From contig NZ_JASGBI010000001.1 of NCBI RefSeq assembly GCF_030053425.1, positions 285,001 through 349,000 on the forward strand: 64,000 nt of DNA, given 5' to 3'. The position numbers were made by a program, and so were the translations under genes. Under the pieces are notes generated by a model. That model was not told the DNA's origin and made no database searches. It saw nothing but the letters and a program-made list of their open reading frames with translations. Source of the DNA: Lysobacter stagni (GTDB lineage: Bacteria > Pseudomonadota > Gammaproteobacteria > Xanthomonadales > Xanthomonadaceae). How positions within the stretch are numbered: the stretch's first letter is position 1; the number at the start of each line of letters is the position of its first letter. Below, in pieces: positions 18,383 through 29,207 of the stretch.

Positions 18383-21295
18383 TCAGAAGCGCTGCGAGTA
18401 CTTCAGGTAGTAGAAGCGACCGATGTCGAAGCCACCGTACGTGCCGAAGTCCGAGTTCGGGCTGGTGTACAGGTACGTGCCCTGGTGATCGAACACGTTG
18501 TTGGCACCGACGGCGACCGTCGCATTCCACGGGGTGTTGTAGCGGAACTGCACGTCGTGGAACGTGTTGGCGCCGGTCGAGTTGGTCGGCGACACCAGCG
18601 TGTACGACGAGGTGAAGTTCGGATCGCTGCACTCGTTCTCGTAGGCGCAGGCTTCCTTCAGACCGGAGTAGTAACGCGTGCTCCAGGTCGCACCGAAGTC
18701 GCCCTTCGTCCAATCCACGCTCACGTTCGAGCGGGTGCGGAAGTAGGCGTTGCCGTCCACCGACCAGCCGTTCTTCTGCTCGACCGGCGTGACGGTCTCG
18801 TTGTCGCGCTTGTATTCCCAGTAGTCGATGTACGAGGTCTTCCAGTCGATGGTGAACTGGCCGATCGAGTACTCCGGCAGGCGGTAGCGGACGTTGAAGT
18901 CGTAACCGGCCGTCTCCTGGTAACCACCGTTGACCAGGGTCACGGTCGCGTCGTAGATCTCGCCCTGCGACGTACCGATGTCGCCGGTCGTGTCACGCGA
19001 GAAGCTGCCGCACGACGAGGTGATGCCCAGCACGTAGCAGCGGTTCAGGATGGCGGTCATCGTCTCGGCGGCGATGACGTCGTCGATCTTGATCTTCCAC
19101 CAGTCCAGGCTCACGTCCAGGCCTTCGACGAAGCCCGGGCTGTACACGAAACCGAACGTGGTCGACTTCGAGGTTTCCGGCTTCAGGTTGGCGTTGGAGG
19201 TGACGGTGAACGGCCAGTCGGCCTGCTGGTTCGGACCGGCGGCCACGGTGCCGCCCGAAGCGATCTGGCGGAAGTCCACCGGAACGCCATCGGCCTGGCA
19301 GCGCGCTGCGACCGACGGGTTGCCGGCAGCTGCACCGAAGCTGGTGTCGCACGGATCGGTGTAGAACGCGAACGTCTGGCCGCTGCCGCCGTACAGGTCA
19401 CCCAGGGTCGGGGCGCGGAAGCCCGTCGCGTAGGTGCCGCGGACCAGCAGGTCGTCGATCGGACGCCACTTCAGGCCGAACTTGCCGTTGACGGTGTCGC
19501 CGAAGGTGTCGTAGTCGGAGTAACGACCGGCCACGTCGATCGACAGCTCCTTGGCGAAGGGCATGTCGGCGAGGATCGGCACGTTGAACTCGAGGTAGAC
19601 CTCGTCCAGCGAGTAGCCGCCGGCGGTGACGCCGCCCGCGAGGTCGGTGCTCAGGCCCGACTGCTTCAGCGCGTCCGGCTCGAAGCGCGCGTCTTCCTTG
19701 CGGTGCTCGTAACCCACGGCCATGTTCAGGTCACCGGCCGGCAGGGTCGCCACGGTGCCGCTGAGGTTCAGGCTGTAGATGTGCGTGGTGGCTTCGGACG
19801 TGTCATGCGTCGGCAGGAACAGGTAGTCCTGCAGCGCCTGGTTGCCGGTCAGGCCACCCGGGCCCGCCTGGCCGAAGCCCAGCGCCGGGTTCCACGGCAC
19901 GCAGCCAGCGATCACGCTGTCCGCATCGGCGCCGCAGCGCGCGACGCCGTCGGCGTCGATGAAGCTCGCGCCCAGGGCGTTGCGGGCGTTCGGGATGAAC
20001 AGGTTACCGGTACCCGTCTGCACACCCTTGTTCTGGTTGTAGACGTAGCCGGCGTCCCAGTTCCACGGCTTGTCGCCGATGTCGAACGCGCCTTCCAGCG
20101 TGGCGCTGAAGCGGTAGGTGGTCAGCTCGTTGTTGGTCTGACGCGGCACTTCCGAGGTACGGCGGATGAACTGCGCATCCTCACCGAACGGGTTGTACAC
20201 GTTGTCGGCCGTCCAGATGTTGCGGACGCCGTCGTTGCTGCTGGTGGAGCCGAACGGATAACCGGCGATCTGCTGAAGCGTCTCGCGATGCGTATACAGC
20301 GCGTCGGTGTTCAGGCGGATGTTGTCGGTGAAGTCGAAGCTGCCGTTGGCGAAGATCGAACGACGCTCGATACCCGTGCGCAGGAACATCTGCTGGTTCG
20401 GGTTGACCAGGTCGAAGTTGTCGCCATCGCCGTACGGGTGGAAGTTGGCGGTGTCGCTCGGATCGGCGCCCGGGTTCAGCACCCACTGGCCGGTCGAGGT
20501 GATGATGCGACCCTTGTCGGTGTTGCCGCTCCAGCCGTTGGCGCCTTCGTCTTCGTTCGGGAAGCGATGGAACGGGCCGGACGGGTAGGCCGAGAAGTCG
20601 CGGTCACGTGCGTAGACCGGCTCTTCCTTCGAGTACTCCATGCCCAGGGTGACCGAGCTGCGCTCGCCGGTGCTGCCCAGGAGGAAGCTGTACTGCTCGA
20701 CGTCGCCGTCGCCTTCGCCGTACTGGCCGATGTAACCGCTGGCTTCCAGACCGTCGAAGTTCTTGCGGGTGATGATGTTGATGACGCCCGCGATGGCGTC
20801 CGAACCGTAGATCGCCGAAGCGCCGTCGGTCAGCACTTCAATGCGCTCGACCACGGCGGTCGGGATCGAAGCCAGGTCGGAGTAGCCGTTCGAGCTGATG
20901 CCCAGGCGCTTGCCGTCCAGCAGGACGAGCGTGCGCTGCGGGCCGAGGTTGCGCAGGTCGACGTACTGACCGCCCACTTCTTCACCCGACGACAGGGCGT
21001 TGGCGCGGCTGATGGCCGGCGAACCCGTCGTGGTGATGTTCTGCAGGATGTCGCCGACGCTGGTGAAGCCCTGCTTCTGGATCTGCTCGCGGGTCATCAT
21101 GATGACCGGGTTTGCAGTCTCGATGCTGGCCTGGCGAATGCGCGAGCCGGTGACTTCAATGCGATCCAGGGTGGTCGCATTGGCTGCATCGGTGCCACCT
21201 TCCTGCGCGCTGGCAAACGCCGGCGCAAGCGCGATTGCGATACCGGCCGGCAGCATGCCGACGCGCATCGCCGCGCGCAAATTGCGATGGTTCAT
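18383..21295 (-). CDS. TonB-dependent outer-membrane receptor
   Basis: A 970-residue outer-membrane transporter. It has a signal peptide (cleavage probably after FASAQ), a TonB-box-like LDRIEVTGSRI, then a plug domain (MTREQIQKQGFTSVGDILQN; QRTLVLLDGKRLG; IERIEVLTDGASAIYGSDAIAGVINIITR) and a beta-barrel ending in YLKYSQRF with the terminal phenylalanine typical of outer-membrane proteins. The plug type is the large receptor class common in xanthomonads and caulobacters; the substrate is not evident. GGAGAG lies before the ATG at 21295, and a short hairpin (arms GGGCGT 21320-21325, ACGCCC 21331-21336) sits in the 5' leader. An AraC-type regulator lies just upstream on the same strand and may control it. 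Confidence 0.93.
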   Translation of the reverse strand: MNHRNLRAAMRVGMLPAGIAIALAPAFASAQEGGTDAANATTLDRIEVTGSRIRQASIETANPVIMMTREQIQKQGFTSVGDILQNITTTGSPAISRANALSSGEEVGGQYVDLRNLGPQRTLVLLDGKRLGISSNGYSDLASIPTAVVERIEVLTDGASAIYGSDAIAGVINIITRKNFDGLEASGYIGQYGEGDGDVEQYSFLLGSTGERSSVTLGMEYSKEEPVYARDRDFSAYPSGPFHRFPNEDEGANGWSGNTDKGRIITSTGQWVLNPGADPSDTANFHPYGDGDNFDLVNPNQQMFLRTGIERRSIFANGSFDFTDNIRLNTDALYTHRETLQQIAGYPFGSTSSNDGVRNIWTADNVYNPFGEDAQFIRRTSEVPRQTNNELTTYRFSATLEGAFDIGDKPWNWDAGYVYNQNKGVQTGTGNLFIPNARNALGASFIDADGVARCGADADSVIAGCVPWNPALGFGQAGPGGLTGNQALQDYLFLPTHDTSEATTHIYSLNLSGTVATLPAGDLNMAVGYEHRKEDARFEPDALKQSGLSTDLAGGVTAGGYSLDEVYLEFNVPILADMPFAKELSIDVAGRYSDYDTFGDTVNGKFGLKWRPIDDLLVRGTYATGFRAPTLGDLYGGSGQTFAFYTDPCDTSFGAAAGNPSVAARCQADGVPVDFRQIASGGTVAAGPNQQADWPFTVTSNANLKPETSKSTTFGFVYSPGFVEGLDVSLDWWKIKIDDVIAAETMTAILNRCYVLGITSSCGSFSRDTTGDIGTSQGEIYDATVTLVNGGYQETAGYDFNVRYRLPEYSIGQFTIDWKTSYIDYWEYKRDNETVTPVEQKNGWSVDGNAYFRTRSNVSVDWTKGDFGATWSTRYYSGLKEACAYENECSDPNFTSSYTLVSPTNSTGANTFHDVQFRYNTPWNATVAVGANNVFDHQGTYLYTSPNSDFGTYGGFDIGRFYYLKYSQRF

Positions 21296-21512
21296 CTATC
21301 TCTCTCCAGATACTGTTATGGGCGTGTTAAACGCCCATCAAACTTACGTTCCGGTGCGGCCCACCGCTTTGCGGGTGACGCTGAGAGACTTTGCGAATTG
21401 TGTCGGCGAGGACATGTCATGACGCTTCGGCCACGCATCGCCATCCACGCACACGCGCCTGTCGCAAAGACGTGATAACGGTCGCGCGCCGACACAAACC
21501 ACCGACTCGGCA

Positions 21513-21551
21513 AAGAAAACAAAAACGGCCGGCGATGAACGCCGGCCGTTT
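21513..21551 (-). terminator. Terminator after the AraC-type regulator
   Basis: Stem AACGGCCGGCG/CGCCGGCCGTT (21524-21550) followed on the minus strand by TTTTGTTTTCTTT. It separates the regulator from the receptor gene, so the receptor must have its own promoter in 21296-21512. Confidence 0.85.
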
Positions 21552-21589
21552 GTGCTTGCTTGCGATTGCGAGGACGACTTCGCCGTAGC

Positions 21590-22498
21590 TCAGGTTCCCG
21601 TGCGCTCGACGCGCATCGAGACAGACTTTGCCGAATCGGTCTTCGACGAGCCCGCAGCACTGCGATACCGCGTAGCGGAAACGCCGAAGCGCGCACGGAA
21701 GGCGCGTGCGAAGCTGCAGCAGTTGTCGAACCCGCTGGCGGCGGCGACCTCGCCGATCATCATCGAGGTGCTGGTCAGCAGATCGGCCGCGCGCTCCAGG
21801 CGCATGCGCGCCGACGCAGCCTGCGGGCTTTCTTCATAGAGACTGTGGAACGTCTTGGAGAAGTACCAGCTGGAGAAGCTGGTCAGCTCGGCCAACTCGC
21901 TGATGCGCACGACGCGGTCGCAGTTGCCTTCCAGATACAGACGGGCGCGTTGCAGGCGGCCGAACACCTGACGCTTGCGGCTGCGCGAGCGGCCCGGGCA
22001 ACGCGGGATACGGGCGGCCAGGTCGCGCTGGATTCCGGCCAGATGCAGCAGGATGGGACGCAGCGCAGCCAGGTCCAGACCGGCGTTGGGGTGTTCGGCC
22101 ATTCGCGCCACCGCTTCTCGCCACAGGCGCAGGGCGATCCGGGCTTCGTGGCGCGAGACGCGACCGCGACCGGCGTACAGGCCACGGTCGGCGAATCGGG
22201 TCATTTCGCGCATGGCGTCGCTGGAGAGCGTGAGACCCATCGCCGCGCCGAAGCGGTCCGCCTGGATCGTGGGCTTGGAATCCTTCTCGAAGGCGATCCA
22301 GTCGCCGCTGCGCAGCCGGAACTTGCCTTCCTTCGCCTCGACCCATGAGCTGCCGTGGAGCTGGACCCAGATCGAGAAACCGCCGCCGACCTGGACACTG
22401 CCCAGACGCGACACACCGACGCAACCACCCTGAATCGCACCGTCAGGCGCGTCGACCTGCAGCAGCTGGCCACGGTCCGCCCATTGCACTTGTTCCAC
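21590..22498 (-). CDS. AraC-family transcriptional regulator
   Basis: About 302 residues. The C-terminal third holds the double helix-turn-helix: RISELAELTSFSSWYFSKTF for the first motif, and MIGEVAAASGFDNCCSFARAFRARFG with VSATRYR for the second. The N-terminal half is a probable cupin-like sensing domain (WVQLHGSSWVEAKEG; SGDWIAFEK). I placed the start at the GTG at 22498 because GAGGTGAG lies five bases before it. An upstream TTG at 22639 would abut the preceding gene but lacks a ribosome site. The 22499-22643 stretch is clearly AT-richer than its surroundings and may hold the promoter. The TonB-dependent receptor downstream is a plausible target. Confidence 0.85.
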   Translation of the reverse strand: MEQVQWADRGQLLQVDAPDGAIQGGCVGVSRLGSVQVGGGFSIWVQLHGSSWVEAKEGKFRLRSGDWIAFEKDSKPTIQADRFGAAMGLTLSSDAMREMTRFADRGLYAGRGRVSRHEARIALRLWREAVARMAEHPNAGLDLAALRPILLHLAGIQRDLAARIPRCPGRSRSRKRQVFGRLQRARLYLEGNCDRVVRISELAELTSFSSWYFSKTFHSLYEESPQAASARMRLERAADLLTSTSMMIGEVAAASGFDNCCSFARAFRARFGVSATRYRSAAGSSKTDSAKSVSMRVERTGT

Positions 22499-22643
22499 TT
22501 GGCTCACCTCATGTGCCGAGAATGGCCAGTGGATTTGCCGGAATAGCGCCGCCCAGATCAGGAAAGTTGGCGGAGACTTATACGAATTCGCAACGAAAGC
22601 TTTGCCGAAATAGTTACGAAGGCAATTTCCCGTTTCCAATCAA

Positions 22644-24983
22644 CTACTTGACCCATCCCGGAAGTTCGGACGCCGTCTCTTTCGGAAGCTCCATGTAACC
22701 GATATCGGCCCCGTCCCACTCGATCAGGGCCAAGTAAGCCACCTCACCGCGCGGACCTGCGAGGCTGAATCCGTTCACGGCATTGCGTCGGGTCTGGTCC
22801 AGGCAGCGGCCTTCACCGGCCTCCGGCGGGCTGATCTGGCGCAGCGAGGCGGCACAGTCGTCGCGTCGCTCCAGGCTGCGGATCTCGCCCGCGGGGGTGA
22901 CGGTCCAGAGGCGGTAGCGGTCCGCGGTCGGCTCGGCGGCGTTGACCCGCCGGATGGTATTCGCCGCCAGGGTGAGGGACGCCTCCCACAGGCCGCTCTC
23001 GGTCAGCCGGGTGAACAGGATCCGGTTGCGCGGAGCGTCCACCTGGAAGTGCGAGACGCCGTCGATCTGGCCCAGCGATCGCCACGGCTTCTGGCTGCGG
23101 TCGTACAGGCGCAGCTGCGGCAGCCCCTCGTTGCTGGCCGAAAGGACCAGCAACCGCTGGGGGTTGGGGGTGTACTGGGCCTGCAACGGATCGGCATCGG
23201 GCACCTCCAGGGGGCTTACCTGCCCGCTGCCGGTACTGATCTCATAGACGGTTCCCCGACCCTGCGGGTTGGCCCCGGTCACGAGCAGGTGGCGCGAATC
23301 GGACGACCACGCCGGCGCGTAGCGGGTGCCCGCCCGGACCTCGCTGGCCATGCGCAGGGTGTCGGGCTGGTTCGGGTCGCCCCACCACAGGGCGCTGGCG
23401 CCGGAACGGTCGGACACGAAGGCCAGCTGGGTGCCATCGGGCGAAATCGACGGCAGCCAGTCGCGCGACGAGGATGGGAACAGCGGCTCGATCACATGCA
23501 CGCTGCCCTGTCCCTGCTGGGCCAGGTTGATGCGGTAGAGGCCGAAGTACGGCCGGCGCTGCACGAACGCCAGCGCGCGCGCGCCGCGCGCCACCACCGG
23601 CGACTGCGCGTCGTCGATCCCGGCCGGCACGGCTTCGCCCGTACTCGTGTCCAGGCGGAACAACCGGTAATCGCCTTCCACCATGACGCTGAAGAGCAGA
23701 CCACGGCCACCGGGCATCCAGTCCCAGCCGCGCAGGTCGGCGCGCAGGTGACTCAAGCGCTCGGCATTGCCGCCCTGCGCGGGAATGCGCCAGAAGTCGC
23801 CCAACGGCGGATTGCGCACAAACACGATCCAGCGACCGTCCGGCGAGTAGCGCGGCGCGGTATCGAGATCGTCGGGCTGGTGCGGGTACTCGATCGAACG
23901 CCAGCGGCCGCTGTCCAGGTCGAGGACGCGCAGGCCCAGGCTGCCGTTCTCGCCGGACATGCCGCCGAAAATCAGCCCGCTGCTGTCGGGCGTCCAGTCG
24001 AAGGTGGGCGGTGTGCGGCGATCACAGACACCGACCTCATGTTCGGCACGCGCGTTGGGCGTGACCACGCGGATGCTGCAGCTGTTGCTGCCCATGCGCA
24101 TGAAGGCGATCCAGCGCCCGTCCGGCGACCACGTCGGCGCGCTGTCGTCGTACCCCGGAGGCGGACGGGTCAACAGGCGCGGCTGGGTCTGCTCGGTCGT
24201 CTGCACGAGGATCGAGGTGTTGCGCTGCCCATCCGGAATGGCCACGTAGGCCACCATGCCGCCGTCGGGCGACAGCGTGGGCGAAACCTCGAAGCCGGGC
24301 ATCGAGGTGATGAGGCGGTACGGCCGTTCCGCGCGCAGGCCCTGTGCGCTGGACACGGGCGCCGGATGCTCCGGACCTGCCCGCTCCGGATTGCGGAGCA
24401 TCGTCCACGTCACCAGAGCGGCGACCAGCAGGGCCACCGTGCAGAGCACTGCGACGATCGACGTCCAGGTGCCGCGTGGCATCGACGAGTCCGGAAACGG
24501 CACCGGCGACAGCGGCTCGCTCGGGTCGGCGCCGGCGATGGCCGGGTACTTGGCGGTGGTGCGCGCCGGGTCGGCCCAGCGCTCGTCGTCCGCGACCGGG
24601 GCGCGCCCGTCGGGCTCCTCGGCATAGATCCACTGGATCGGCGCCAGCAACCGGTAACCGTTCTTGGCGATGGTCTCGATGTAGCTGGGATTGCCGCGCT
24701 CGTCGTCGAAGGCCTTGCGCAGCTGCGTGATGGCCTGGGTGACCACGTCGTTGGTCGGCAGCGTGTCGGGCCAGACTTCCGCCATCAGCATGTCGCGACT
24801 GACGACGCGGCCCGCCTGTTCCACCAGTACCAGGAGCACGCCCATCGACTTGGGCGTGATGCGCAGCGGACGACGCTTGCCGGGGGCCCGGATCTCACGC
24901 AGAGGCACATCGACCACGCACTCGCCGACGCGCAGTCGCTCTGACGGCAGGTGCGGCATGGTGGGATCGGGGGGTCTGGGCAT
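22644..24983 (-). CDS. CadC-like membrane regulator: winged helix, one TM, beta-propeller sensor
   Basis: About 779 residues. Residues roughly 15-110 are an OmpR/CadC-type winged-helix DNA-binding domain (LRITPKSMGVLLVLVEQAGR; SRDMLMAEVWP; VTQAITQLRKAFDDE; IETIAKNGYRLLAPI). A single membrane helix follows near 170-192 (SIVAVLCTVALLVAALVTW). The rest, presumably periplasmic, contains repeated PD40/TolB-like blades such as SPDGRWIAFMR, SPDGRWIVFVR and SPDGTQLAFVSDRSG. This is a one-component sensor that binds DNA from the membrane; its signal is unknown. The start is uncertain among ATG 24983, ATG 24959 and TTG 25007. It lies upstream of, and colinear with, the AraC-type regulator. Confidence 0.87.
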   Translation of the reverse strand: MPRPPDPTMPHLPSERLRVGECVVDVPLREIRAPGKRRPLRITPKSMGVLLVLVEQAGRVVSRDMLMAEVWPDTLPTNDVVTQAITQLRKAFDDERGNPSYIETIAKNGYRLLAPIQWIYAEEPDGRAPVADDERWADPARTTAKYPAIAGADPSEPLSPVPFPDSSMPRGTWTSIVAVLCTVALLVAALVTWTMLRNPERAGPEHPAPVSSAQGLRAERPYRLITSMPGFEVSPTLSPDGGMVAYVAIPDGQRNTSILVQTTEQTQPRLLTRPPPGYDDSAPTWSPDGRWIAFMRMGSNSCSIRVVTPNARAEHEVGVCDRRTPPTFDWTPDSSGLIFGGMSGENGSLGLRVLDLDSGRWRSIEYPHQPDDLDTAPRYSPDGRWIVFVRNPPLGDFWRIPAQGGNAERLSHLRADLRGWDWMPGGRGLLFSVMVEGDYRLFRLDTSTGEAVPAGIDDAQSPVVARGARALAFVQRRPYFGLYRINLAQQGQGSVHVIEPLFPSSSRDWLPSISPDGTQLAFVSDRSGASALWWGDPNQPDTLRMASEVRAGTRYAPAWSSDSRHLLVTGANPQGRGTVYEISTGSGQVSPLEVPDADPLQAQYTPNPQRLLVLSASNEGLPQLRLYDRSQKPWRSLGQIDGVSHFQVDAPRNRILFTRLTESGLWEASLTLAANTIRRVNAAEPTADRYRLWTVTPAGEIRSLERRDDCAASLRQISPPEAGEGRCLDQTRRNAVNGFSLAGPRGEVAYLALIEWDGADIGYMELPKETASELPGWVK

Positions 24984-25099
24984 GAATCCGCGAATGATGA
25001 GCGGCAAGCTGAACGGCCGTCATGTGCCGGGAGTTGGCGTCATCGATTCCGACAGGAGACGCAAACCGCACCAACGCGACGGGGAAAGCGAGGTTCCAC

Positions 25100-25220
25100 G
25101 AGACATTCTAACGTCCTGGTGGCTTAACCCCTCGATACGGGTTGGGCTTTCAGGCCCTCTCTCGCCGACGTCCTACAGAACGTTCTGTTCCAACATTCGC
25201 GCCCCGGGCGCGTTTTTTTT
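25100..25220 (+). ncRNA. Candidate small RNA ending at an orphan terminator
   Basis: No plus-strand gene precedes the strong terminator at 25198-25220, so a plus-strand transcript probably begins between the CadC-like gene and this point. The interval holds a hairpin AACCC/GGGTT near 25129-25142, a GGGC/GCCC pair just after it and a perfect 14-base palindrome ACAGAACGTTCTGT near 25175. No open reading frame with a ribosome site is convincing. The 5' end is a guess; TTCTAA near 25107 could be part of a promoter. An RNA made from read-through of antisense transcription is an alternative. Confidence 0.35.
25198..25220 (+). terminator. Orphan plus-strand Rho-independent terminator
   Basis: Six-pair stem CGCGCC-CCG-GGCGCG followed by eight T residues (25213-25220). 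The T run is on the plus strand only, so it does not serve the minus-strand ion-channel gene that ends at 25232. Confidence 0.8.
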
Positions 25221-25231
25221 GTCACGGGGCA

Positions 25232-25918
25232 TCAGCGCGAACCGTGCCGCAGCATGGTGAGCCCGATCAACCGGGACACCACCACCGCAACGTAACCCAC
25301 GCCCGCGAACTGCTCGAACATCACCAGCACGCGCGCGGCGGCCCCCAGCGGAATCACATCGCCCAGACCCACGGCCGAGAGGTTGGTGAAGCTGAGGAAC
25401 AGCAGCTCCAGCCACTTGCGCGGGCGCTCGGGCTCTACTGCGCCGGTGAAGCTGTCCGGGTACCACGCCTGGCAGACCAGGAATGCGTACGCGAAGCCCC
25501 ACGCGAGCAGCGTGAAAGTGGCTCCGGCGGCGTAAAGCTCATCGGTGGTGACGCGGTGGTCGCTCATCATGTAGGCGATGAGGCTGCCGGCGGCATAGAA
25601 GTACAGCGCCGCCTCAAGCGCGGACGAAACGACCAGCAACGTCTCGTTGTCCAGCGCCACCGCCAGCATCGACAGCACGAATGCCGGCCCTGCCAGGGCC
25701 CATGCGATCCAGTTGAACGCCGGGCTGCGGTTGACCACCCACACCGCGAGAGCAAGCACAAGGACGCCGATCGCGCCGAACACCACGCGGCCAGCGGCCA
25801 TATCGTCGAACAAGGGGTAGATCGCCAGACTCAACAGCTGTGCGACGAGCAGGAAGGCGGACGGATGCCGCCTCGCCGACACGCGCCAGCGGAGGGTACG
25901 GAAGCGGGCTTCGCTCAT
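25232..25918 (-). CDS. Potassium-channel-like two-pore-helix ion channel
   Basis: A 228-residue inner-membrane protein with about six hydrophobic segments. The last two flank a pore loop, LSFTNLSAVGLGDVIPLG, which matches a K+ channel pore (TxxTVGYGDxxP) except that the filter tyrosine is leucine (GLGD). There is no C-terminal ligand-binding domain; the protein ends soon after the final helix. The ATG at 25918 gives a basic, cytoplasmic N-terminus. Ion selectivity cannot be inferred with confidence because of the altered filter. Neighbours give no functional hint. Confidence 0.8.
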   Translation of the reverse strand: MSEARFRTLRWRVSARRHPSAFLLVAQLLSLAIYPLFDDMAAGRVVFGAIGVLVLALAVWVVNRSPAFNWIAWALAGPAFVLSMLAVALDNETLLVVSSALEAALYFYAAGSLIAYMMSDHRVTTDELYAAGATFTLLAWGFAYAFLVCQAWYPDSFTGAVEPERPRKWLELLFLSFTNLSAVGLGDVIPLGAAARVLVMFEQFAGVGYVAVVVSRLIGLTMLRHGSR

Positions 25919-26092
25919 CGCTGTGCCATCCGCTCAGCGGGCCTCGCGCCCGTGCTGGAACAAGGCGTAATAGTTGACATACCGCCACGACAGCACGCCG
26001 TGAACGATGGCCCCTGCGCTTCATCGATCATGACCACCCCCACCTGCCGTGACGGGCCGACTGTGCCGGCCCGGCCACGTGGGCGCAAGCGG

Positions 26093-27997
<1,905 letters not shown>

Positions 27998-28082
27998 TCA
28001 GGGGGAACCGGCACGGAACTCGTGCAGGCGCTGCGGAGATTCCGCATGAAAGCGGCGGCGCGCGGACGCATGGCGCGTCCGG

Positions 28083-28168
28083 CGAAGCTTCCCTACGGCG
28101 GTCTCAACCGCGTCAGGTTCGAAGGGTCTGTCTCAACCGTCGCGCCTGGCGCGCCGGTACCCCCGCTT
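28083..28168 (-). promoter_or_regulatory. TPP riboswitch (THI element) upstream of thiC
   Basis: Read on the minus strand, the region contains the conserved THI-box blocks in order: GGGGGTACC, then GGTTGAGACAG, ACCCTTCGAACCTGA, a variable stem, and CGTAGGGAAGC. These match the aptamer core (CUGAGA-like, ACCCUUUGAACCUGA, GUAGGGAA). The distance to the thiC start, about 110 bases, leaves room for an expression platform; no clear terminator is seen, so control may be on translation. Confidence 0.92.
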
Positions 28169-28206
28169 CGGCGTGCATTTCACCACGTGGCCGGGAGCGG
28201 GACAAC

Positions 28207-28863
28207 TCAGCCGCCCGCCCCGCCCAGGGTCATCGGAACGACATCGGCGAGGATGTGGGCGAACACCACCGGCCACAGCCGCCCCGTTCGCACGTAGAAC
28301 ACCGACAGCACCAGACCGAAAACCAGGATAGACACGGCGCCCGCAGGCCCCTGGTAGAGATGGGTCAACAGCCGCACCAGCAACGACAGACCGATGGCGA
28401 TGGAAGCACCCTGCTCCCTCAAGCCGCGCGTCAGCACGCCCAGCAGGAAGACTTCCTCGAACGTCCCGTTGACGATCGAGATGAGGACGGTCGAGCCGAG
28501 TGAGGCCCCGGTAAAGGAAAACCCGACGACCGCGCTTTCCAATCCGAGGACCGCGAGCACTGCCGTGCACGCGATCTCCGTCACGAGGTACAGCACGATG
28601 CCGACCACGACGCCACTCAGGTCGGGTCGCGGTATCAGCGAGTGCACGTCGAAGTCGCGCACGCGAAGGTAGAACACCGCGGCCATGGCCAGCATCAGTT
28701 CGATGAACGCGGCCCACACGTTCGAGGCGTCCGAGAAGACCTGATCGGGAAATCCCACCGCGACGGCCTCCACCGACGCCACGACGGACAGGCCGAAGCA
28801 GATCGCAGCAACCGCGAACGCTTCCCCAAACGACAGCGTGGTCCTGGCAGTCGACGTGTTCAC
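28207..28863 (-). CDS. CPBP-like integral membrane protein
   Basis: About 218 residues with six or more membrane helices. The order of motifs follows CPBP (Abi/CAAX-type) intramembrane metalloproteases: an EE pair (GTFEEVFLLG), a histidine in LTHLYQG and another in FAHILAD. The first motif should be EExxxR but reads EEVFLL, so the arginine is missing, which makes protease activity uncertain. I placed the start at the GTG at 28863, with GGGGA a few bases before it; an ATG at 28956 is possible but its extension looks non-native. Target and role are unknown. Confidence 0.7.
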   Translation of the reverse strand: MNTSTARTTLSFGEAFAVAAICFGLSVVASVEAVAVGFPDQVFSDASNVWAAFIELMLAMAAVFYLRVRDFDVHSLIPRPDLSGVVVGIVLYLVTEIACTAVLAVLGLESAVVGFSFTGASLGSTVLISIVNGTFEEVFLLGVLTRGLREQGASIAIGLSLLVRLLTHLYQGPAGAVSILVFGLVLSVFYVRTGRLWPVVFAHILADVVPMTLGGAGG

Positions 28864-29041
28864 GAATCCCCGCACTGAGCCATGCCGCGCACGCGGCAGT
28901 TGAAGTCCATCCGCTGGTTCGTACGCACCCTGCGCGCGGCTCCCCGGCCGCCGCATGCTAATGGTCGGCTCGGTGGTGGGCCACCGGCACGCACGACCGG
29001 ACCGGGACGCAAGCGCCGTTGTCCCGTTACAGATGCAACTG

Positions 29042-29070
29042 TTGACAGCCTCGGAAACCGCGTGTTCTTC
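29042..29070 (+). promoter_or_regulatory. thr operon promoter
   Basis: Consensus -35 TTGACA at 29042-29047, 17-base spacer, then TTCTTC (29065-29070) as a weak -10. A start 7-8 bases later would fall one or two bases before the ATG of the leader peptide. The ilv leader promoter has the same layout. Confidence 0.7.
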
Positions 29071-29078
29071 TCGACCGC

Positions 29079-29207
29079 ATGACGCATCGCAACATGCCTC
29101 CGCAGACCGTACGTACCGCGCCCACCGGCGTGGCGATGACGGCTGTTGCGATTACCACTGGTACCGGTACCACTCGCTTGCGGGTGCGGACGGGCGTGTC
29201 CAGGTGA
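29079..29207 (+). CDS. thrL: thr operon leader peptide
   Basis: A 42-residue peptide whose translation probably senses charged threonyl- and isoleucyl-tRNA. Residues 25-32 are ITTGTGTT, and eleven of the 42 residues are threonine. The ATG follows the promoter almost directly, and no Shine-Dalgarno sequence is visible, so it may be read from a near-leaderless mRNA. The stop at 29207 lies between the first two of four mutually pairing RNA segments, just before thrA. The first codons (Met-Thr-x-Arg-Asn) match those of the ilv leader peptide 5 kb downstream. Too small to be called by length alone; the call rests on codon content and position. Confidence 0.85.
   Translation: MTHRNMPPQTVRTAPTGVAMTAVAITTGTGTTRLRVRTGVSR

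Noticed and set aside
18485..21475. A 996-codon plus-strand open frame
   Set aside because: Antisense to the TonB-dependent receptor; no family features, and the receptor is unmistakable.
25175..25188. Palindrome ACAGAACGTTCTGT as a LexA box
   Set aside because: It does not match the known LexA consensus patterns of gammaproteobacteria or xanthomonads, and no SOS gene is adjacent.
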